Below are positions 16,955-23,883 of a stretch of DNA of 64,000 nucleotides, in pieces. The translations under genes and the position numbers were made by a program. The DNA is from Nocardia brasiliensis (lineage in GTDB: Bacteria > Actinomycetota > Actinomycetes > Mycobacteriales > Mycobacteriaceae). The notes under the pieces were generated by a model. It saw only the letters and a program-made list of their open reading frames with translations, was not told where the DNA came from and did not search any database. How positions within the stretch are numbered: position 1 is the first letter of the stretch; every line of letters begins with the position of its first letter. The stretch spans positions 6,138,001 to 6,202,000 of the forward strand of contig NZ_CP046171.1 of NCBI RefSeq assembly GCF_011801125.1, read 5' to 3'.

Positions 16955-17548
16955 ATGTATCGTTCGAAGCTCTCGGCCGCTCATCTGCTCGCCGCGGAAC
17001 TGGACACCGTCCTCGGTGATCCCGAGGTGCCGGGAAGCCCTTTCTCCTTTCGGGATACCGTCCTCGCCGACAATCGGCTGGAGCTTCCGCCGGGCGCGCG
17101 CCAACTGCTCGTGGAATGGGGATTCCATCATCTGCTGGTGCCGCAACGCATAGGCGGCAGACTGCGTGATTTCGATGAACTCTTCTTGGCCTCCCGCACC
17201 GTAGCGCAGCGCAACATGGCCGCGGCGGTGATGTTCGGGTCCAGCTTCCTCGCCGCGCTGCCGATCTGGCTCTGGGGAACCACGGCCCAGCAGCAACGTC
17301 TGGCCGACGGTCTGCTCGACGGAGCGTCGGCCTGCTTCGCGCTGTCCGAAGAGGAGCATGGCAGCGACCTGCGCGCGACCGAAACTACGCTCACCTCTTT
17401 CGATTCCGGGTGGTCCGTCACCGGGCGGAAGTGGCCGGTGGGTAACGCCGGGCGAGCGCGGTTCTGCACCGCGTTCGCCAGATCGGGAAAGGCCGAATTC
17501 TCTCTCGTCCTCATAGATCTGGCGGGCTTGGCCGCGCGCGCTGTCGAA
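16955..17548 (+). pseudogene. acyl-CoA dehydrogenase, 3' part lost at IS junction
   Basis: N-terminal half of an acyl-CoA dehydrogenase-like flavoprotein: about 198 residues, including the helical N-terminal domain (LLVEWGFHHLLVPQRIGG), CFALSEEEHGSDL and the start of the beta domain (FDSGWSVTGRKWPVGNAG). The match stops near LVLIDLAGLAARAVEVD, where IS3 transposase sequence begins; the frame then runs on in foreign sequence to 17623. The C-terminal helical domain with the catalytic base is absent, and no remainder is found right of the element, so flanking DNA was deleted. It is divergent from the second FAAL and would have oxidised a cluster acyl chain. Confidence 0.85.
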
Positions 17549-17732
17549 GTGGATGCGCCAATCCGACATCGACGACGGAAACAAACCGGGGACCACGCGC
17601 AGCGAGTCTGCCGAGTTGCGTGATGCCCGTCGCCGGATCCGGTTGTTGGAGCAGGAGAACGAGGTCCTGCGCCGCGCCGCGGCGTATCTGTCGCAGGCGC
17701 AGATCCCGGGAAAAGGCTCTACCCGCTCGTGA
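17547..17732 (+). pseudogene. IS3-family orfA, 5' truncated
   Basis: The frame reads KWMRQSDIDDGNKPG and then ESAELRDARRRIRLLEQENE, the second half of IS3 OrfA with its leucine-zipper-like coil, ending at TGA 17730. The N-terminal helix-turn-helix half is missing, so the left end of the element is lost. orfB starts at GTG 17729, overlapping the stop in the -1 frame, the normal IS3 arrangement for programmed frameshifting near GGGAAAAGG. Confidence 0.8.
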
Positions 17733-18589
17733 AAGAGCTTGCCGCCGAAGGGATTCCTGTGGCGGTGACGTGCCGGGTGCTGCAGCTCGCCCGCCAGCCC
17801 TACTATCGGTGGCTGGCCGAACCGGTGACCGCCGGCGAACTCGCCGAGGCGTATCGGGCCGACGCCTTGTTCGATGCCCACCGCGACGACCCTGAATTCG
17901 GCTACCGGTTTCTGGCCGATGAGGCCCGCGAGGCCGGTGAATCGATGGCCGATCGGACCGCGTGGCGGATCTGCTCGACCAACCGGTGGTGGAGCGCCTT
18001 CGGCAAACGGCGGCGCGGTAAGAACGGCAGACCCGGTCCGCCCGTCCACGACGATCTGGTGCAGCGAAACTTCGTTGCCGATGCTCCGAATCGTTTGTGG
18101 CTCAGCGACATTACCGAACATTGCACCACTGAAGGCAAGCTGTATTTGTGTGCGGTCAAGGACGTGTTCTCCAACCGGATCATCGGTTACTCGATCGATT
18201 CGCGGATGAAGTCACGGCTGGCGGTGACCGCGGTGAACAACGCTGTCGCCCGGCGCGGCGATGTGGCCGGTTGCATCCTGCACAGCGACCGCGGAAGTCA
18301 GTTTCGCTCGAGGAGATTCGTCCACGCACTCAACCGTCACCGCATGGTCGGATCCATGGGCAGAGTCGGCGCGGCCGGTGACAACGCCGCCATGGAAAGC
18401 TTCTTCAGCCTGCTGCAACGCAACGTCCTGGACCGTCAGCGCTGGGAAACTCGCGAACAATTACGGATTGCGATCGTCACCTGGATCGAGCGCACCTACC
18501 ACCGTCGGCGCCGACAGGCCCGGCTCGGCCGGTTGACCCCGATCGAATTCGAAACCATCATGTCCCCAGCAGCCCGACAGGCTGCCTAA
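17729..18589 (+). mobile_element. IS3-family transposase orfB
   Basis: DDE integrase-type transposase of 286 residues, essentially full length. Acidic residues are seen in LWLSDITEH (first Asp), ILHSDRGSQF (second Asp) and GDNAAMESFFSLLQ (Glu). It ends with the family pattern TYHRRRRQARLGRLTPIEFE. Normally it is made as an OrfAB fusion by -1 frameshifting; since orfA is truncated, the copy is probably not self-mobile. The element cuts the acyl-CoA dehydrogenase gene and forms the right edge of the biosynthetic cluster. Confidence 0.92.
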
Positions 18590-19097
18590 CCACTGTCACC
18601 CAATCCTGCAGCAGCCCCCAGTGCCGTCAGTTCGAATGCGCTTGTAGCCCGCGTCGCTGCCACGCGCGGCAAATCACCCAGGCTGGCCCTCGATGCGATG
18701 GCTCAGAACGTGAAAGGGCCGCTGAATTCGGGTGCCACGTGGGGGTCCGCGATTAACGTCTGCGACCGTCAGACCAATGAACTGCACTGTGCCACAACGT
18801 CGTTGCGCAGCAGTATCCCGATGATCACGGACATTAGTGACCACGGCAAGAGAGCCTGATTGAAGCGGTTTAGGTGACATGGCGGTCCTCGTGGCAATCG
18901 GTTCCGATCACGCGACACGAGACAACATGCTCGTGCGGGATCTGTGGAATTAGCGACGCCACTGGGGAAAACCGCCCAGCGCACGACCAGTTAACCATGT
19001 TCGACTTGTAACGTCAATCACATATAGCAGTAAGCTCTTGATCATGAAGGGTAGGCCGAGGGTGGGATCTTTACTCCGAAAGTGAGAGCTTGGAAGC
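18590..19097. other. non-coding gap between IS3 and P450
   Basis: 508 bases. The first about 40 bases probably hold the right end of the IS3 copy, with a TGTCACCCAATCCTGCAGC stretch near 18595. The remainder has no gene I can support. The last 100 bases are AT-rich and must hold the P450 promoter. Confidence 0.45.
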
Positions 19098-20498
19098 ATG
19101 ACCAACAGCAGTGCTGTGCCTGCGGACCGGCTGCCCCATCCCCGTGGACGGTTGCCGATCCTCGGGGATGTGGCCAGTGTGGACCGGCGTCGTACCACCC
19201 AAAACGAGCTCCTGCTCGCCCAGCGCGGACTTGGGCCGATCTTCGAACGCAAGGTCCTGCGCAGCCGGGTGATCATCGTCTCCGGCGCACGGCTCGCGAC
19301 GGAGTGCTGTGATGAAACATCTTGGGCCCGTTGCCTTGCCGGTCCCGTCAAAATGCTGCGCGATGTGGTGCCTGAGGGCTTGTTCACCGCCCGGACATCG
19401 AACCCGCTGTGGGGGCAGGCTCGTCGAATTCTCACTCCTGGTTTCAGTCAGGCCGCCATGCGCGTCTACCACGACGCCATGACCAGCGTCGCCGACGATC
19501 TGATCGCGGCCTGGTCCGCCGCACCAGGTGGCAAAGTCGACGTACACGAGGCGATGACGGCGGCAACCTTGGAGGTGATCGGCCGGGCCGGGTTCTCCCG
19601 CCGGCTGGGGTTGCTCGGGCCTGGCGATGTCGACGGCACAGACTCCCGACAGTTCGCCGAGGCGTTCGCGGAGATTTTGAGCTGGTTCAGCGGGCAGGCC
19701 AACGACCTACCGGTAGTGGGCACCGTTCGAACGCTCGCACGCGCTCGCCGTATCCGGGCTCAGATCGCAGCCATTCGAAGCTATGTCGACTCCATGGTCG
19801 CCGAGCGCACGACACACAACCGCGGCGAGGCGCATGACCTACTCGGTTTGATGCTGACTACCGCCGACCCTGAGACCGGGGAACTCCTGCCCGCATCCAA
19901 TGTGAGCGAGCAGGTCCTCACCTTCCTGGTGGCCGGTCATGAAACGACGGCAGCTCTGCTGGAAACCGCGATGCACTATCTCGCGGCAGCCCCCGGGCTA
20001 CAAGAGGACTTGCGGGCTGAGATCGCAACGCACGGAGGCGAGTTCGGATATGAGGCGATCATCAGGATGCGGCAGATTCGTGCAGTATTGAATGAGGTGC
20101 TGCGCTTGTGGCCGCCGGTATCGGGGTTCTTCCGCGTCGCCCGTTCCGACCAAGTTCTCGGCGGCTACAAGATCCCCGCCGGACGGTCTGTGTTCGTGCT
20201 CGCACTGGCCGCGCAACGCGACCCTGCGGTGTGGGGACCGCAGGCAGAGGAGTTCGATCCCGGGCGATTCGACCCCGAACGGTCACGTGAGTTCCCAGAC
20301 CGGTTTTTCCATCCGTTCGGCTCAGGCCCAAGGTCATGCATCGGCCGTGCCTTCGCTTTACATGAAGCAACACTGCTGCTGGCCCGGATACTCGACGCCT
20401 ACGACCTGAGCGGTGTATCGCCACTTCGTATGTACGAGCGAGGCACCCTGCGACCCGAGCCCTACGCCCTTACAGCTCGATCCCTCCATCAACCCTGA
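19098..20498 (+). CDS. cytochrome P450
   Basis: Heme monooxygenase of 466 residues. Features are the I-helix motif FLVAGHETTAALLE, the ExxR helix NEVLRLWPP and the heme-binding loop FHPFGSGPRSCIG with Cys414. The pattern is nearer to the class of CYP102-type and eukaryote-like bacterial P450s than to small soluble CYP105-type enzymes, but there is no fused reductase. No ferredoxin gene is adjacent. Substrate unknown. A GGAAGC precedes ATG 19098 by a short space. The downstream PAS/GAF-like gene starts 33 bases later and is probably co-transcribed. Confidence 0.92.
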   Translation: MTNSSAVPADRLPHPRGRLPILGDVASVDRRRTTQNELLLAQRGLGPIFERKVLRSRVIIVSGARLATECCDETSWARCLAGPVKMLRDVVPEGLFTARTSNPLWGQARRILTPGFSQAAMRVYHDAMTSVADDLIAAWSAAPGGKVDVHEAMTAATLEVIGRAGFSRRLGLLGPGDVDGTDSRQFAEAFAEILSWFSGQANDLPVVGTVRTLARARRIRAQIAAIRSYVDSMVAERTTHNRGEAHDLLGLMLTTADPETGELLPASNVSEQVLTFLVAGHETTAALLETAMHYLAAAPGLQEDLRAEIATHGGEFGYEAIIRMRQIRAVLNEVLRLWPPVSGFFRVARSDQVLGGYKIPAGRSVFVLALAAQRDPAVWGPQAEEFDPGRFDPERSREFPDRFFHPFGSGPRSCIGRAFALHEATLLLARILDAYDLSGVSPLRMYERGTLRPEPYALTARSLHQP

Positions 20499-20531
20499 AA
20501 TCGAAACGACCAGAAGCGGAGAGAATTCGCG

Positions 20532-21584
20532 GTGAGTTGGTTTGTGGTGGAATGCCTTGCGTCCCTACCGGAACCGATGACCATCGTGTGCAAGGATGGG
20601 GACGCACGCGCCTGGACGTCGTTACGGACGCTGCATCGTCACGAATTCGTCGACATCGAGGACTTACTGGACTCCGTGCGGCGCAACGGAACACCAATAC
20701 AACGAGTCATTCGCGCCGGAGATGGGAGCATGCGCCTGATCGACATCAGGCCGGTGATAGGACCTGCTGGCGACGCCCACGGCATGCATCTATGGATCGG
20801 CCCCGACACCGAAGACCCGCCCCCACATTGCCCCGCCTCTGGCATGTCGTGGAACCTCGACGACCTTCAGGTCCGGGTGACCGAACAATGGTGGCGCAAC
20901 TGGCGCGGACCAGACAGCGTGGACACGAAGCCCTCGCTTACCCTCTCACCACCCGAATTCTTCCGGAACGTGGTCAGATTCGACCGCATCGAGGAACTCC
21001 TGGTCCAAGCCTCCGATCCGGACGCCACGACAGCACACCGCTCCTCTACCGTAGTGCTTCACGACCTGGGCTACCTGATGACCTGGTACAACGTCGCACG
21101 CGGCCGAAAAGACGAGCAGCACAACGGAATGCGCGGACTCGCCATCGACGTGACGGACACCAACCCGCCAGTGATCAGCCCCGTCGAAGTACGCGACCTC
21201 AGCGCAGGCGCCGGATCGTTCAGCGCACGAAAAGAAGGCTGGTGGACAGAGCCACCTCCCGACGACGAAACCACCGCCGCGGCCCTACTCGCCTACTCTC
21301 CGCGTCTCCGAATGCCGGTCATCGCCGAATGGATCAGCCGCGTACCAAGCTGGATCGACTGGGAACGCGAAGGCGATCCCGTCACCTTCCACCCCGACGA
21401 CCACAACGCACTCCAACGCACCTTCGAAACCCTCGCCGGCAACAGCGAGACAACCACTCCCGCACGGATACGAGCCTTCACCGAAACGGGGTGGCAATCA
21501 GTCATGGTCACCTCGCGCCGCTACCCCGGCGACGTCGGCAACCATCTTCACATCGTCCGCATCGTGAAAACAGCAAATAATTGA
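20532..21584 (+). CDS. PAS/GAF-like actinobacterial protein, function unknown
   Basis: A 350-residue cytosolic protein of a lineage-specific family in mycobacteria and nocardiae usually annotated as DUF5593/DUF5628 or GAF-domain-containing. It starts MSWFVVECL and has two or three repeats of a PAS-like alpha/beta pattern, seen at about residues 35-90 (ending RPVIGPAGDAHGMHLWIG), 105-205 and 250-345. No enzymatic motif or transmembrane segment is seen. GTG 20532 has GGAGAG eight bases upstream. The close link to the P450 gene suggests a shared role, but none is known to me. Confidence 0.7.
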   Translation: MSWFVVECLASLPEPMTIVCKDGDARAWTSLRTLHRHEFVDIEDLLDSVRRNGTPIQRVIRAGDGSMRLIDIRPVIGPAGDAHGMHLWIGPDTEDPPPHCPASGMSWNLDDLQVRVTEQWWRNWRGPDSVDTKPSLTLSPPEFFRNVVRFDRIEELLVQASDPDATTAHRSSTVVLHDLGYLMTWYNVARGRKDEQHNGMRGLAIDVTDTNPPVISPVEVRDLSAGAGSFSARKEGWWTEPPPDDETTAAALLAYSPRLRMPVIAEWISRVPSWIDWEREGDPVTFHPDDHNALQRTFETLAGNSETTTPARIRAFTETGWQSVMVTSRRYPGDVGNHLHIVRIVKTANN

Positions 21585-21656
21585 CTAGCTGCTGAACCTC
21601 GCCCGGCAAGACCAGCGTGTGCCAGGCGGAAGCGTCCTTAGGAACCCGTGGCCGCC

Positions 21657-22172
21657 GGATCATCCCCGCGTGCGCGGGGAGCACGACCCGGACGGCCGGG
21701 TGGAGGGCCTGTGTTCCGGATCATCCCCGCGTGCGCGGGGAGCACTTCCTCGGCGCGGCGACCCTCGCCCACATGGCCGGATCATCCCCGCGTGCGCGGG
21801 GAGCACCGTCCCAGTGCCGGGATCCCTCTTCACCCCCGCGGATCATCCCCGTGTGCGCGGGGAGCGCGGGTCGCGCTCCAAATCGAGCCGCGACAGGCCG
21901 GGATCATCCCCGCGTGCGCGGGGAGCACAAGTCGCCGGTGCCGCTCGCGCGGGTGGAGTTCGGATCATCCCCGCGTGCGCGGGGAGCACTCGGTGTAACC
22001 CGCTACGCTGAAGGCGTTCTGGGATCATCCCCGCGTGCGCGGGGAGCACACTCTCATTCATATGTAACGCTCAGTTCTAACCGGGATCATCCCCGCGTGC
22101 GCGGGGAGCACGCCGTCACGGCCCAGATGGAGGGTCTCAACGCGGGATCATCCCCGCGTGCGCGGGGAGCAC
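21657..22172 (-). CRISPR. type I-E CRISPR array, 9 repeats and 8 spacers
   Basis: Nine 28-base repeats start at 21657, 21718, 21779, 21840, 21901, 21962, 22022, 22084 and 22145, with 60-62 base periodicity and spacers of 32-34 bases. Read on the minus strand the repeat begins GTGCTCCCCGCGCACGCG and ends GATGATCC, the type I-E form of actinobacteria, so the array is probably transcribed leftward with its leader right of 22172. The repeat at 21840-21867 carries two substitutions. The base after each repeat (minus strand) is G five times and C four times. No cas gene is in the window. Confidence 0.97.
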
Positions 22173-22423
22173 ACTTGTTGATCTGCATGTTCTCTACCCA
22201 AACTGCGACTTTCCGATCGGTTTGTTTCGACGATCCGACCCTACCGTCGACAGGACAGACAAGAACTCCCCTCACCTTGAAGGTCTGCCGAGTGCGCGGT
22301 GGCTTAGCCCGACATCGCATGCACCAGGACGGAATTGTGAAACTGGGTCAGAGAGTGCCACGCAGGTGGCAGCAGGTTTCGGAAAGGGGCGGGTTCGTCG
22401 GTGGGTGCGGTAATGATTCGCGT
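22173..22423 (-). promoter_or_regulatory. probable CRISPR leader
   Basis: AT-richer sequence right of the last repeat (first in minus-strand order), with runs such as TTTCCGATCGGTTTGTTTC. Its place next to the repeat end that begins GTGCTCC is where an I-E leader should be. Frames running through the array and this stretch are not genes. Confidence 0.5.
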
Positions 22424-22609
22424 ATGGAGCCACGCGCCTACACCTCAGGCGGGCCGCTGATCCCGCACCGCACCGATCACGATGACGACCGTGACCCCGT
22501 CTGCGGGCATCGGCTCATAGACCACTGCAATGGCTGTTCGAGTTGTACGCACTGCGATATCTGCTGGTGCGCAGCAGCGGAAGACGAGTACCTCGATCCG
22601 ACCAGCTGA
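22424..22609 (+). CDS. small cysteine-rich protein
   Basis: A possible 61-residue protein starting MEPRAYTSGGPLIPH. It has six cysteines and four histidines, including CGHRLIDHCNGC and CTHCDICWC, which suggests a small zinc-binding fold, and an acidic tail ending LDPTS. I do not recognise the family. The ribosome site is weak (GGTGGGTGCGG some 15 bases upstream), and coding status rests mainly on the ordered Cys/His spacing. Confidence 0.45.
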   Translation: MEPRAYTSGGPLIPHRTDHDDDRDPVCGHRLIDHCNGCSSCTHCDICWCAAAEDEYLDPTS

Positions 22610-22807
22610 GCTCATACGTGTGGTGGAGGCTCGCCGCCGTCGAGCACGAGCCGGTGCCCGAGTGCCCCGCAGCACAGATGCAAGCGATCCAACAGCACGA
22701 GATCAGCTTCGGCAAACCAAGAGGCTGCTTGCGAACCTACCGGTCGTCGCGGATCCATCCGTCTAGGTCTCCGGCGAGGGATGCCACAGACGGACCAGGC
22801 ATTCAGC

Positions 22808-23245
22808 TCAGCCTCGGCCAGTGCGCTTCTTGGCCGAACCCTTCCCACGCTTCTTGCCGGGCTCGATAAACGCCGGGACATCGGGCTTACTTCTCGTCGG
22901 TGAGGGCACCGCTGATGAAGCCTGGGCTGCTCGATACGCGGCGACTACCTCCGCAGAAATTCGCCCGCGCCCCGACACGCTATAACCGTTGTCCGCCGCC
23001 CAAGAGCGAATCGCTGCTACCTGACCATTGGCCGATGCGCGCCGTGTGCTGTCGCGATGAGCACTGGTACGCCCCAGCTTCCGAGCCGAATCCGCCCACA
23101 TCCCAACAGCTTCTCGCAGCCTGGCAGCGTTTGCATACGACAGATCAATCTCATACATTCGGCCGTCGAAGCCGAACGCTACCGTTTCATCGGCCTCCGA
23201 CCCATCGATATCGTCAACGAGCGCCTCAACAATTCGCCTGGCCAT
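22808..23245 (-). CDS. lsr2: Lsr2-family nucleoid-associated protein with extended basic tail
   Basis: H-NS-like xenogeneic silencer of actinobacteria. The N-terminal dimerisation domain is clear (MARRIVEALVDDIDG and VAFGFDGRMYEIDLSYANA). The C-terminal DNA-binding domain is IRSWAADNGYSVSGRGRIS, where SGRGRIS matches the AT-hook-like RGR that enters the minor groove of AT-rich DNA. At 145 residues it is longer than the usual about 112, with an added tail ending EPGKKRGKGSAKKRTGRG. ATG 23245 has AAGGGA six bases upstream. Its place in the island between the CRISPR array and a recombinase suggests an accessory copy, not the housekeeping lsr2. Confidence 0.92.
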   Translation of the reverse strand: MARRIVEALVDDIDGSEADETVAFGFDGRMYEIDLSYANAARLREAVGMWADSARKLGRTSAHRDSTRRASANGQVAAIRSWAADNGYSVSGRGRISAEVVAAYRAAQASSAVPSPTRSKPDVPAFIEPGKKRGKGSAKKRTGRG

Positions 23246-23689
23246 TCTGATCCCTTTCCAAGAATACGGACCGCATATCGCGACATTAGCACGACACAGG
23301 AGCATAAACGGCCATCACTCACAGAGATATGGCGCGTCCCGCGTGGATCCACTTGCAGTTCAACCGTTGTACCGGCAATCAACCTCACCGGCCGATTTCC
23401 CGGCTCAGGGGGACAGCTTCCAACCGCCCGCTGCACCATGCTCAGCTGAATCTATCCACCTCTCAGCGACTGCTCCGCAAGCTCGCACGGTCCTAGTGTC
23501 GAAAACCAAGCCGAAATCCGGAGTGAACAGACGTAGCACCCGCTACGCGCGCACCTCTACTCCGGAAGGCCCTCCATGACACGCCCTCATCACCGACCCC
23601 AGACGGCCGCAGAAGGCCGGTCCAGCAGCACACCCTCGAGCGACGCTCGCCGGCGGCACTGGCACGTTCAGCGGATCGAAACCACTCAG
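23246..23689. other. intergenic region upstream of lsr2 and the recombinase
   Basis: About 440 bases, AT-richer than the flanks near 23260-23340, which is a likely lsr2 promoter. No gene is supported before the small frame at 23690. Confidence 0.4.
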
Positions 23690-23833
23690 ATGACAGCACA
23701 GCAGTACGACCAGGCAGTCACGGCGCTATCTGCACTATTCAGCGAATGGACGCTAAATCAGCAAACCTCGACACCTGCCGATCTATTAACAATGGATGCC
23801 ATTCCCCTCCATGCCGAGAACGAGGGATCGTAA
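23690..23833 (+). CDS. small protein upstream of serine recombinase
   Basis: A possible 47-residue protein starting MTAQQYDQAVTALSALFSEW, ending 50 bases before the recombinase start. The frame is open back to 23576 (85 residues), but the longer N-terminus has low-complexity Arg/Ser/Pro content. Small acidic proteins in this place are common beside actinobacterial serine recombinases, though I know no function. It could be a recombination directionality factor; that is speculation. Confidence 0.45.
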   Translation: MTAQQYDQAVTALSALFSEWTLNQQTSTPADLLTMDAIPLHAENEGS

Positions 23834-23883
23834 CCACACAGTGCGTTATTGATAACTCACCCATCGGCCAGAAGAGGGGTTAG

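Noticed and set aside
21617..22609. Long plus-strand frame across the CRISPR array
   Set aside because: Its repeated SSPRARGA-like blocks are translations of the CRISPR repeats; only the last 61 codons might be a gene.
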